The notes under the pieces: model-generated | What the model was told of the DNA's origin: nothing | Databases searched by the model: none | Seen by the model: only the letters and a program-made list of their open reading frames with translations | Part shown: positions 26,839 to 35,496 of the stretch, piece after piece | How the letters are laid out: the number at the start of each line of letters is the position of its first letter | Position numbering within the stretch: position 1 is the stretch's first letter | From: CAZCAC01 sp964496575 | GTDB lineage: Bacteria > Planctomycetota > UBA1135 > GCA-002686595 | NCBI GenBank assembly: GCA_964496575.1 | Contig: CAZCAC010000021.1 | Location: 20,638-84,637 of the forward strand | Direction of reading: 5' to 3' | Length of the DNA stretch: 64,000 nt | Position numbers and translations under genes: made by a program

Positions 26839-28403
26839 TCCGACTCCACCAGGCTCTTCTTGCGGATCTTGCCCGACGAGGTCTTGGGCAGCTCGTCGAG
26901 GAAGACGACCTCCTGGGGCACCATGAAGTTCTCCAGGCGAGCCATGCACTCCTTGATCACCTGTTTCTCGGTGAGGTCGGCTCCCTCCTCGAGGGATACG
27001 AACGCCCGAATCGCCTGCCCCAGGGTGTCGTCGTGGACGCCGAGAACCGCCGCGTCGAGAATGCCGTTGATGCCGTGGAGAGCGTTCTCCACCTCGACGG
27101 GGCTCACCTTCTCCCCACGGGTCTTGATGATGTCGTCGTTGCGCCCGACGAAGTAGAGGTAACCGTCCTCGTCCATGCGGAAGAGGTCCTGAGCGCAGAG
27201 CGCGCGCTCGCAGGGGAAGTTGCCCTCGATCACCATCTTGGCCGTCTCTTCCGGCTTGTTCCAGTAGCCCTGCATGACGTGCGCGCCGCGCACGTGCAGG
27301 ATGCCGATCTCACCCGTCGGCACGGGCCCACCATTCTCGTCGAGCAGGTAGACCTCCGTACCGGGGATCGCCTTGCCCACCGAGGTCAGGTGATCTTCCA
27401 GCTCCTCCGGCTCCAGGTACGCGACCCGCTTGCACTCCGTCAGCCCGTACATCTTGAAGATGAGGGCGTTCGGGAAGATCTCCTGCAACCTCGGGATGAA
27501 GTCCGCCGGCAGCGCGGCGGCGGTGTTCGTCACGCGCAGGACGGAGGGAAAGCAGAGCGGGGTCTTCTGGTGCGTCGAGATGAGGCCGGCGTAGATCGTG
27601 GGGACCCCGGGGAAGACGGTGGCCTCGGTGTCCTGAACCTGCTGCAGCACCTTGGCGGGATACGCGAAGGAGCGCTCGAGGATCAGCGTCGCGCCGGCGC
27701 GAATGGCCATGAGCAGCTGGTAGAGCCCGTAATCGAAGGCCAGCGGCAAGACGTTCAGGATCCGGTGCCCCGACGAGAGGCGGAGGTACTCCAGCAGGGA
27801 CTCCGCCGTGAAGGTCATCGACTGGTGCGTCATCATGACGCCCTTGGGGTCCCCGGTGCTCCCGGAGGTGTAGATCAGCGCGGCGAGATCCACCGACAGG
27901 ACACCCGCTGGACCATCGAAGGGCGTCGCGTCGCCGAGCGCCTCGTCGAACGAGACGAGCCCGGATGAGCCTTCGGGAATCTGTCCGTGACACAGAGTGC
28001 CGAGCTCCATAGCCTTTTCGTTCAGCACCGGACCGAAGAACTTCGACAGCCGATTCTCGGTGCACAGGATCCTGGCCCCGCTGTCCCCGAGGATGTAAGC
28101 GAGCTTGTCCGACTTGGTCTGCGGATTGACCACCAGGAAAACACCGCCGGCGAGGGCGGTCCCGAAGATCGAGACCACGCACGGCCAGGAGTTGTCCATG
28201 TAGATCGCGACTCGATCGCCACGCTCCAGGCCGCGCTCGCGCACCGCCCCGGCGAAGCGCTGAGCTGCGTCCAGTAAATCCGCGTAGCTGTGAGTTTCAT
28301 TCCCGATCACCACCGCCGGCGCATCCGGGGTGAGGCGGGCTCCCTGTACCAGGCTGTCCCCCAGGAGGCGCTGGGGGATCGGGCTCATCGAGTCGTGGGA
28401 CAT
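26835..28403 (-). CDS. AMP-forming acyl-CoA/ACP ligase
   Basis: A 522-residue ANL-superfamily enzyme that adenylates a carboxylic acid and loads it onto CoA or, here more likely, the phosphopantetheine of the nearby ACP. Core motifs are LIYTSGSTGDPKGVMMTH (A3), KMYGLTECKR (A5), GEIGILHVRG and YFVGRNDDIIKTRGEKVSP (A8), and the C-terminal lysine motif LPKTSSGKIRKKSL (A10). It resembles the ligases of exosortase-A-type polysaccharide clusters. It is followed on the same strand, 27 nt upstream, by asparagine synthase 2. The acid it activates cannot be told. Confidence 0.9.
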   Translation of the reverse strand: MSHDSMSPIPQRLLGDSLVQGARLTPDAPAVVIGNETHSYADLLDAAQRFAGAVRERGLERGDRVAIYMDNSWPCVVSIFGTALAGGVFLVVNPQTKSDKLAYILGDSGARILCTENRLSKFFGPVLNEKAMELGTLCHGQIPEGSSGLVSFDEALGDATPFDGPAGVLSVDLAALIYTSGSTGDPKGVMMTHQSMTFTAESLLEYLRLSSGHRILNVLPLAFDYGLYQLLMAIRAGATLILERSFAYPAKVLQQVQDTEATVFPGVPTIYAGLISTHQKTPLCFPSVLRVTNTAAALPADFIPRLQEIFPNALIFKMYGLTECKRVAYLEPEELEDHLTSVGKAIPGTEVYLLDENGGPVPTGEIGILHVRGAHVMQGYWNKPEETAKMVIEGNFPCERALCAQDLFRMDEDGYLYFVGRNDDIIKTRGEKVSPVEVENALHGINGILDAAVLGVHDDTLGQAIRAFVSLEEGADLTEKQVIKECMARLENFMVPQEVVFLDELPKTSSGKIRKKSLVESD

Positions 28404-28430
28404 CTCTCTTCGCTGGTTGACGCGGCTCGG

Positions 28431-30491
28431 TCATCGATCGAGGCCGTGGGCCGCGTGGTTTCGGCGGGCGTCGTCGCCTGTCATCACCGTCACCTCATCG
28501 ACCAAACCAGCGCTCCCCCTTGCGACTACGATCCTGTTCGGAGCCACTTCTTCGGGGAGGATCGGGGATTCCACGAAGCGATCGTGGAGCAGCATCGTCG
28601 AGATGACCCCGACCAGGGCCATCTCGTCGGTCTCGCTGATTCCCGTTTCCAGGCTCCGGAGGCACTTCTTGCGCAGCGCGTCGACGGCCCGGGGAGAGAA
28701 AACCCCGGCCCGGGCGAGGCGTCCTTGCGAGAGCAGCTCGTCGACGTAGTCGGGAGCCGCGGGCCCCATGAACGCACCGAGGATCGGGGCCCGGTACGGC
28801 CGCTTCTCGCGCGAGGCGATCTCCGGCGGCAGCAGGGGCTCCACGGCCAGGCGCAAGAGGTGCTTCTCGTGCAGCCCCCGCAGGCGGAAGCTGTCCGGCA
28901 CCTGCGCCGCGAACTCGATCAGGCGGTGGTCGAGGAAGGGGAAGCGACCCTCGACGGAGTTGCCCATCAGCATCCGATCGCCCTGGGAGTGCAGCAGGTA
29001 CCCCTGCATGAACGTGTGGATCTCGAGGTACTGCGCCCGGCCGAGCGGCGTGAAGCCACCGAACGAAGCCGGGAGGCGGCCGAGGAGGCGCTGCTGGGGG
29101 TCGCCCTCCGAGGCCGCCCTTTCCTTGAGCTCCGGGGTCATGAAGCGCTGGCAGCGGGCGGTGTTCTCGAACCGGATCCGGTGGCTGTAGAGGGGGTTCT
29201 CCGTGTCGGTCAGGTCCTTGCCGAAGAACGCCTTCATGAATCCCCCCGTTCCCGCGAGATCCCGGGCGAGGTAGGGATAGAGGCGGCCGATCAGCTGCGG
29301 GCGAGCCGTCGACTCCGGCTCGTTGGCCCAGAAGCGCCGGACCTTGTTCTCGCGGAAGATGTTGTAGCCCGCAAAGACCTCGTCGGCGCCCTCCCCGGTC
29401 AGGACGACCTTGAGCCCGCTCTCCCGCACCAGCCGCGAGAGCAGGAGCAACGGTGCGGGCGCCGTCCGTAGCATCGGCTTCTCGGTGAGCTCCACCACCT
29501 CGGGGAAGATCTCGGCGATCTGCCGCCCCCCCACCTGGATCGACTCCAGGTCGGTGCCCAGCTCGCGCGCCATGCGTCGCTGGAACTCACTCTCGTCGAA
29601 GAGCGGGTCCTCGAAGCTCAACGCGTAGGAGGAGAGGGTCTGGTTCGAGAGTCTCCGGACGATCGCCGCCGTCGCCGAGGAGTCGAGTCCCCCGCTCAGG
29701 TACGCGCCGACCGGCACGTCCGCGCGCAGGCGCAGGTTCGTCGAGTCCTCGAGCAACTCGAGCAGCTCCGCCGCCAGGTCCTCCACCGAATCCCGGCGCC
29801 ACTCCTCGCGGCGGGCGAACTCGATGTCCCACCAGCGCGCTTCCTCCCGGATCCCCTCGGGGCCGACGATCAGGTAATGGGCGGGCGGCAGCTCCCGGAT
29901 GCCGCGGAAGGCCGAGCGATCCGGCCCGTTGGCCCAGAGCGAGAAGGTCTCCACCAGCGCCAGCGGATCGAGCTCCGGAGAGAGGTCGGGGTGGCAGAGC
30001 AGCGCCTTGGCCTCGGAGCCGAAGAGCAGCGTCCCACCGACCTCGGCCAGGAAGAGGGGGCGGATGCCGAAGCGATCCCTCGCCAGGAAGAGCTCCTGCG
30101 TCCGGCGATCCCAGATCGCGTAGGCGAAGGCGCCGTTCAGGCGCTCGAGGCTCTTCGGTCCCCACTCCTCGTAGGCGTGCACCAGGACTTCCGTGTCGCA
30201 GTGGGTCTCGAACCGGTGCCCCAGCTCCTCCAGCTCCGCGCGCAGCTCCGGGGCGTTGTAGATCTCGCCGTTCTGCATCACCCAGAAGCGCTGATCCTCG
30301 CTCGAGAGCGGCTGATCCCCGCCGGCGAGATCGACGATCGACAACCGGGTGTTGATCATCCCGAACCGATCTTCCTGGTAGAGACCGGTGCCGTCGGGAC
30401 CGCGGTGGGCGAGGGCTCCGGCCATTCGCAGGAGGACCGATCGCGGGGCCTCACGGCCCGGGCGTGAGTAGATACCGGCTATTCCGCACAT
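28431..30491 (-). CDS. asnB: Second asparagine synthase family amidotransferase
   Basis: A 686-residue AsnB-type enzyme: Cys2 glutaminase (MCGIAGIYSR, HRGPDGTGLYQ, MQNGEIYNAPELR), then the synthetase domain (VPVGAYLSGGLDSSATAAIV and VVLTGEGADEVFAGYNIFRE). It is about 60 residues longer than the copy at 4.8 kb and clearly a different paralogue. It sits between the AMP-ligase and the FrhB-like gene, all on the minus strand. It probably supplies ammonia for an amide on the polymer or its carrier-bound building block, not bulk asparagine. The first residue after ATG is Cys, as needed. Confidence 0.92.
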   Translation of the reverse strand: MCGIAGIYSRPGREAPRSVLLRMAGALAHRGPDGTGLYQEDRFGMINTRLSIVDLAGGDQPLSSEDQRFWVMQNGEIYNAPELRAELEELGHRFETHCDTEVLVHAYEEWGPKSLERLNGAFAYAIWDRRTQELFLARDRFGIRPLFLAEVGGTLLFGSEAKALLCHPDLSPELDPLALVETFSLWANGPDRSAFRGIRELPPAHYLIVGPEGIREEARWWDIEFARREEWRRDSVEDLAAELLELLEDSTNLRLRADVPVGAYLSGGLDSSATAAIVRRLSNQTLSSYALSFEDPLFDESEFQRRMARELGTDLESIQVGGRQIAEIFPEVVELTEKPMLRTAPAPLLLLSRLVRESGLKVVLTGEGADEVFAGYNIFRENKVRRFWANEPESTARPQLIGRLYPYLARDLAGTGGFMKAFFGKDLTDTENPLYSHRIRFENTARCQRFMTPELKERAASEGDPQQRLLGRLPASFGGFTPLGRAQYLEIHTFMQGYLLHSQGDRMLMGNSVEGRFPFLDHRLIEFAAQVPDSFRLRGLHEKHLLRLAVEPLLPPEIASREKRPYRAPILGAFMGPAAPDYVDELLSQGRLARAGVFSPRAVDALRKKCLRSLETGISETDEMALVGVISTMLLHDRFVESPILPEEVAPNRIVVARGSAGLVDEVTVMTGDDARRNHAAHGLDR

Positions 30492-30539
30492 GGTCTTTGG
30501 CAGTATCCCGCGGCGAAGCGCTTTGCCATGGTCCGGCCC

Positions 30540-31826
30540 TCACGAGGCAAGCCGTCTCGGAGGGCGCGATGCCTCGAACCGCTCGACGGTGATGCGCTCG
30601 CGGAGCCCCTTCCGGAACACGCGCTTCGCCGTTCCGAGGAGCGACGAGAGTTTCTCCCGAAGGCTCAACGCGCGCAGCCAGAAGCGGAAGGCGGGAAAGC
30701 CCTCGTAGCGAGGCGCTGCGGCGCCCAGCAACCGGCAGGTCAGGAGGCGCCCCCAGTTCGCCCCTCGGGCGTGGATGAGGTTCGGCTGCGAAGCGGGCAG
30801 GATCTCCGGCTCGACGCGCTCGAGCTCGAGGTGGCCCGAGCGGATCGCCTGCTGGAGGAGTTTTCGGCCCCGCTCGGTGCGGACCAGCACCAGGGAGCGG
30901 CCGGCCTCACCCTCCTCGCGCGGGCGGTACCAGGGATCGCCGACGGAGAGGTCAGCGAGCTCGCCGGTGTGATCGGCGCAGACGTAGCAGCGCCACTGCC
31001 GGTGGCTCTGGAGCTGTCCCCAGGATTCTTCGTAGGTGCGTTCGGCGGAGCGCTCCTCCCCGCCCTGCTCGTACTCGACGGCGGCCATCCCTGGCCAGCC
31101 GTTCCCCCGGTAGCGGAGCTTTCGGATCGAGGCCGGATCCTCGACCCCCATCGCCTCGGCCAGCTCCAGCGTCCCCCGGGTCGAGGGAGAGCCGGCGCAG
31201 AAGATCGCCACGGTCAGCCCGAGCTTCTCGTCGAGCGCCGGGCGCAGCTCGCGGGCGCGCTTCGTGGCCGCCACGTCGCAAGGCTTGCCGATGAAGGCGC
31301 AGGGGCCGGGAGCGTCGACGATCCGCTGCAGGCCGTCGCAGGGGCTCGCGGGGGCGTAGCGCGAGCCGCAGGCCGCGAGGATCTCCTCGCGGCTCGTGCT
31401 CAGGATCGTCTGGTTGAGGTAGGGCACGTCGCCTCGCGCTCCGATGTGGAGCACGCCGTGCATCCCCGCGGCCTCGATGCAGGCGAGGCCCAGGGCGCTG
31501 GCCACGCCGCCGCTCGATCCGGCGAAGCGTAGCTCGGGGTCCGTAGCAAAGCCTTCCCACAGCTCGAGGATCTGCCCCCACGCGGGTCTCAGCTCGGTGA
31601 CGAGACCGGGCGTGCTCGGGTCGACCTCGTTCCGCAGGGTCGCGCCGGGGCACGCCGTCAGCGCGTCGCGCAGCTCGGGGGCGGACGCATTCCCGTTCCC
31701 GTTCACGATGGGGCGACGCCCGTACTGGAGCGCATCGACCATCTCGATCTGCTCGGGAGCGAGGTAGGCGCAGACTCCGCAGCCGCAGCAGAGCTGGCGG
31801 GCGACGACATCGGTGATCTCCTTCAT
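30540..31826 (-). CDS. FrhB-like Fe-S protein (coenzyme F420 hydrogenase beta-subunit family)
   Basis: A 428-residue protein with an N-terminal ferredoxin-like cluster motif (CCGCGVCAYLAP, then ACPG) and the FrhB core (GSSGGVASALGLACIE, CAFIGKPCDVAATKRA, RCYVCADHTGELADLSVGDP). Members often sit beside polysaccharide pyruvyl transferases in cell-surface loci, as here, where its ATG overlaps the pyruvyl transferase stop by 4 bp (ATGA). F420 use is not implied. A redox or nucleotide-binding helper role in polymer modification is inferred from the pairing. Confidence 0.82.
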   Translation of the reverse strand: MKEITDVVARQLCCGCGVCAYLAPEQIEMVDALQYGRRPIVNGNGNASAPELRDALTACPGATLRNEVDPSTPGLVTELRPAWGQILELWEGFATDPELRFAGSSGGVASALGLACIEAAGMHGVLHIGARGDVPYLNQTILSTSREEILAACGSRYAPASPCDGLQRIVDAPGPCAFIGKPCDVAATKRARELRPALDEKLGLTVAIFCAGSPSTRGTLELAEAMGVEDPASIRKLRYRGNGWPGMAAVEYEQGGEERSAERTYEESWGQLQSHRQWRCYVCADHTGELADLSVGDPWYRPREEGEAGRSLVLVRTERGRKLLQQAIRSGHLELERVEPEILPASQPNLIHARGANWGRLLTCRLLGAAAPRYEGFPAFRFWLRALSLREKLSSLLGTAKRVFRKGLRERITVERFEASRPPRRLAS

Positions 31827-33145
31827 CCCGCTTTCCGCCTCTCTCCGAGGCGCCGGCAGGTGGCCACGATCTGATCCATCTGGGCGGTGACCCGCTCCTG
31901 GAAGGTTCGCCAGGCCTCGGCCAGGTGGGTCCTCGTCTCGTCTCGCCGCTCGAAGGACTCGACGATCTGCCGGACCGTCTCGTCGGTAGAGAGGGTCCGG
32001 GCGTCGGACACGTGATCCCCCTGACCGATCGACTCGAAGACGCCGATCGCCTTTCCGCTGTAGGCGATCGTCGCGGTCGGCACCCCGGTGGAGAGCCCCG
32101 CGATCGTCGAGTGCATGCGCGTTCCGCAGAACCAGGCGCAGCGGGCGATCACGCCCTTGGCCTCGGCGGCGTTGACGTCGGTCGGGCCGACCTGGACCCG
32201 ATCCCCGTACTCCGCCGAGAGCTTCGCGGCCACCGCCTCGCAGGCGGCGTTGTCCGATTCGCGGGTCCCCGGCGGGGCCATGACGTGGGGGATCAAGATG
32301 ACGTCGAGGGAGCTCTCCTCGAGGACGTGCCGGAGGATGCGCTCGGTGGCCTCTCGGTAGTCGATGCCGATGCCGAGCTGCCCCGCGGCCCAGTCGGGAT
32401 CGTTGTGGATCAGCCCGCTCACGTTGAAGCCGACGGTGTTCGACGCTTCCGTGTCGGAGAGCCAGGCCCTTACCGGCGCCGACAGCTTCTCCTCGGGGAA
32501 GACGGGCGTCAGGCCGAAGGCCACGTCGACCCCGGAGAGGTGGCGGGCGGGATCGAAGGTGTCCCCCAGCCTCGCTTTCAGCTCGGTGAAGCTGTGTTCA
32601 TCCCGGGCCCAGACCTCGGCGGCCGCCCGGAGGAGCTCCTCGGCCTTCCGCCGGACCTCGGGGTCGGAGTAGGGCCCGTAGGTCTGGGGCATGAGGATCA
32701 GCGGCGTCCCTTGCTCCAGGGTGATCGTCTTCGGCAGACAGATGGTCCTGAAGACGCGTGGCCCGTACATGTCGGTGAAGCTGTCCCCGGCGCTGATGTC
32801 GAGCACCGCATTGGCCGATCGAATCGCGCGGATCGCGGCGTTGCCGAGCCCCCCCAGCTTCCCGGCCAGGCGGATGACCGCGAGCGTGTCGCCGCGGTGG
32901 TAGCGCCTGGAGTGCCGGGCCCCCAGCAGGTCGACGGGGTGGTCCACGTCGCCGACGCGGACGCTCGAGCGACGGGCCCCCATCCCGTGGTCAAAGAGGG
33001 TGATGTGCGTGTTCGGCTCTCGCTCGAGCAGTCCGGTGATGATGGACATGCTCAGGGCGGAAACGCCGAGGTTCCCGGTGTCCAGAGCGGCTCCGAAGAT
33101 GCAGATCCGAAGCCCGGGCGAGGTGTGGCTCTCGGGGCGGTTCAT
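31823..33145 (-). CDS. Polysaccharide pyruvyl transferase family protein
   Basis: A protein of about 440 residues with a GT-B-like pyruvyl transferase fold (CsaB/WcaK type): ICIFGAALDTGNLGVSALSM at the N-terminus, LILMPQTYGPYSDPEV, VWARDEHSF and a C-terminal CAWFCGTRMHSTIAGLSTGV, where the R-x-H-S motif is characteristic. The reaction is transfer of pyruvate from phosphoenolpyruvate to form a ketal on a sugar, giving the polymer negative charge. The Met at 33145 is chosen because the family N-terminus begins there. It leads the minus-strand block that continues to the FrhB-like, AsnB and ligase genes. Confidence 0.87.
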   Translation of the reverse strand: MNRPESHTSPGLRICIFGAALDTGNLGVSALSMSIITGLLEREPNTHITLFDHGMGARRSSVRVGDVDHPVDLLGARHSRRYHRGDTLAVIRLAGKLGGLGNAAIRAIRSANAVLDISAGDSFTDMYGPRVFRTICLPKTITLEQGTPLILMPQTYGPYSDPEVRRKAEELLRAAAEVWARDEHSFTELKARLGDTFDPARHLSGVDVAFGLTPVFPEEKLSAPVRAWLSDTEASNTVGFNVSGLIHNDPDWAAGQLGIGIDYREATERILRHVLEESSLDVILIPHVMAPPGTRESDNAACEAVAAKLSAEYGDRVQVGPTDVNAAEAKGVIARCAWFCGTRMHSTIAGLSTGVPTATIAYSGKAIGVFESIGQGDHVSDARTLSTDETVRQIVESFERRDETRTHLAEAWRTFQERVTAQMDQIVATCRRLGERRKAG

Positions 33146-33287
33146 GTGGGTAAGATGACGAGTCAGCGGGCCGCAGTACCGAGCCAGGACAAGGCCCACC
33201 GCCTCGTCACTGGACGTGGGAATCGGCGACCAGGGCGGTGGAATCTGTCCTGGCTCCGTATCTCTATCGGGTGATCCGGGTGGTGGG

Positions 33288-33293
33288 TATGAT
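33288..33293 (+). promoter_or_regulatory. -10-like box TATGAT
   Basis: TATGAT in an otherwise GC-rich divergent region, about 135 nt before the beta-helix gene at 33428. The -35 is weak. It predicts a start near 33300, close to the palindrome at 33304. Confidence 0.3.
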
Positions 33294-33303
33294 TGGCTTC
33301 CCT

Positions 33304-33316
33304 GGAAATTATTTCC
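33304..33316. promoter_or_regulatory. AT-rich perfect palindrome, possible operator
   Basis: GGAAATTATTTCC is a perfect 13-bp palindrome just downstream of the TATGAT box, in the space between divergent genes. Its low GC stands out. A GGAGCAGGG/CCCTGCTTCC pair further down (33324-33378) could fold the leader. Confidence 0.3.
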
Positions 33317-33427
33317 TACCGTGGGAGCAGGGTTGGCCGCGCCCTTCGAGCGAGTCGATTCCTGCTGCCCTGCTTCCGGGTGGGGAATCGCCGGCCGATC
33401 ACGGCCTATTTGGAAGGAGGAGAAGCG

Positions 33428-35393
33428 ATGAGAAGGATGGTTGTCGGACAGAGGCGCGGGGGTGTCGTCGCGGTGTTGCTGCTGATTGCGGCTAATGCCG
33501 CCCGAGCCGAGAACGTCGGTGGGGTCATCACCACGGATACCACCTGGAACCTGGCGGGGAGTCCATACATCGTCAACGGTGGCTCGGTCCGCGTCGGCAA
33601 CGGCGCCACGCTGACGATCGAGCCGGGGGTCGAGGTGCGTTTCGAACCTCTGCAGTCACTTCTGGTCGGGTATACCACCGATGGGCAGGGAACCCTGGTG
33701 GCCCGGGGGACCGAGGCACAGCCGATTCTGTTCACCTCCAACTCGCCCACTCCAGCGCCCGGTGACTGGACCCGCATCGATTTCCTCGACCTGGCCGCGG
33801 ACGCCACGTTCAACGGGAGCTGGGACTACATTGACGGCTGCATTCTCGAGCATGTGATCGTCGAGTACGCCGGTTCCAGCGGCTACGCTGCCGTCAGCAC
33901 AGCCCAGGCCTCGCCGTATCTGAGGGATTGCGAGATCCGTGAGAACCTCGGCTGTGGGATCGGCGTCTACAACGATTCGCCGCTGAGGATCGATGAGTGC
34001 CACGTTCATGACAACCAGGATCGCGGGATCCTCATTTGGGGTTCGAATGGAAACACGCTTACCGGCAATACGATCACGGGCAACAACAACGCCGACTACG
34101 ACGGAGGCGGTGGGATTCGCTTCATTAGCGCGGGCGGTAATACGCTGACCGGCAACACGATCAGCAACAACTCGGCCGTCCAGCGCGGCGGCGGAGTCAG
34201 CATCGGTCAGAATTGTGACAGCAATACACTTACCAACAACGTGATCCATGGGAACACCGCCAACGAGGGTGGTGGTATCTTCTTTGACCAAAACAATCGG
34301 AACAACTCGCTGTTGGACAACAGCATTGAGAACAACAACGCGAGTAGCGAAGGAGGCGCGTTGTACTTGAAGGGTCCAGAAAACGCCGTCTTCGTCGGCA
34401 ACACCATCCGGTTCAACCACACGAGCAGCGGTCAGGCCGGTGGTATATTCGTCACATATGGAACCGAGTGGCTCTCGCTCAATGGCGGCGCCGGGGCCCA
34501 CAACACGATCTGCCTGAACGATGGCTACGAGGTCTACAACGACAGTCCGTTCAGCGGTGGGACGGAGAATGACATCGACGCTACGAATGTCGACTGGTGC
34601 ACGGATGACCCGGGCGAGATCGCGGCCGGAATCTACGACTTCGACGATGACTCTAGCCGAGCCATGGTCTTCTGGGACCCGTACGTCGTGAACCAACCCG
34701 GAGTGGAATACTGCTCCGGAGACCCCGGCGTGGGCACTACCTGCCCGTGCAGCAACAACAACAGCGGCGCTATTCCCGGTTCCGGCTGTGCCAATGCAGG
34801 GCTCCTGACACATGCGCCCCGATTCATGCAACCATCCGCTCATGGCTCAGCAGGGAAACGGCGTGTCGGGCTCGCTCCCTGGTCGGTGTCGATCGCGGCC
34901 CCCGTCAAAGCGTTGCATACCTTATGACGCACCCCCTCATCGTGAATGAACGGCATTCGGCCAATGCCGCCACTCCACGCACCTATGTCAGGAGCCCTGC
35001 AATGGAGCATTCACCTCCGGTGCCCACCTCACAGGAAACGGAGTTGCCAGCGTGAGCGCGGACACCCTGGCCCTGACCGCGACGGGCCTGGTTCCCAACG
35101 AGAGCGGTCTCTACTTCCAGGCGGACAGCAAGGTCAACGGCGGCGACGGGAACATCTGGGGCGACGGCCTTCGCTGCGCGGGTGGAGCCTTGATCCGCCT
35201 TCAGCTGCGAACCTCCAACGGATCGGGCGTGTCCAGCACGACCATCTCCATCGCCGCGAAGGGCGGCGTCTCCGCCGGCGACACCAAGTACTACCAGTGC
35301 TGGTACCGGGACACCTCGGGCAACCAGCCGTGCGGGGTCGGCGTGAACGATTTCAACCTGACGAACGGGTACGAGGTGACCTGGCTGCCGTAA
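33428..35393 (+). pseudogene. Secreted parallel beta-helix protein with C-terminal domain, broken by a MITE-like insertion
   Basis: GGAGGA precedes ATG 33428 and a signal peptide follows (GVVAVLLLIAANAARA). Residues ~170-400 are PbH1-type right-handed beta-helix coils (LTGNTITGNNNADYDGGGG, LTNNVIHGN). The conserved C-terminal domain then begins (GTTCPCSNNNSGAIPGSGCA) but is cut after 456 native residues at 34795. Reading into the insertion gives 43 foreign residues and a stop at 34927. The remainder of the domain resumes at 35004 (GAFTSGAHLTGNGVASVSAD ... NGYEVTWLP) in another frame. Removing 34796-35003 restores one 585-residue frame exactly. Without the domain the truncated product may be secreted but should lack whatever the domain does. 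Confidence 0.85.
34797..34999. mobile_element. Non-autonomous MITE-like insertion, ~203 bp
   Basis: The ends are inverted repeats: CAGGGCTCCTGACA at 34797-34810 and TGTCAGGAGCCCTG at 34986-34999. They are flanked by CAATG on both sides (34792-34796 and 35000-35004), a 5-bp target duplication. An alternative 3-bp reading (AAT, with ends one base longer) fits equally well. There is no transposase gene inside, so it must have been moved by one elsewhere. The family of the parent element is not identified. Confidence 0.85.
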
Positions 35394-35484
35394 CCGAGTC
35401 GTAGCAATCTCCGCCACTATGACCTGCCCCGGGCAGCAGAGCTGCCCGGGGCAGGTCATAGTGGCGGAGATTGCTACGACTCGG
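35394..35484. repeat. Perfect 43-bp inverted repeat with 5-nt loop
   Basis: Arms at 35394-35436 and 35442-35484 are complementary at all 43 positions around CAGAG. It starts right after the TAA of the beta-helix gene and ends 12 nt before the ATG of the URO-D gene. The ends read CCGAGTCGTAGC and GCTACGACTCGG. It shares GCAATCTCCGCC with the repeat at 21.06 kb. It could be a very strong terminator, but it would then block readthrough into the next gene, which must start within or after it. Confidence 0.8.
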
Positions 35485-35496
35485 TACCTTCGCCCC

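Noticed and set aside
4773..30491. Two asnB genes as a recent duplication
   Set aside because: The two proteins differ in length and in most motif surroundings, so they are old paralogues.
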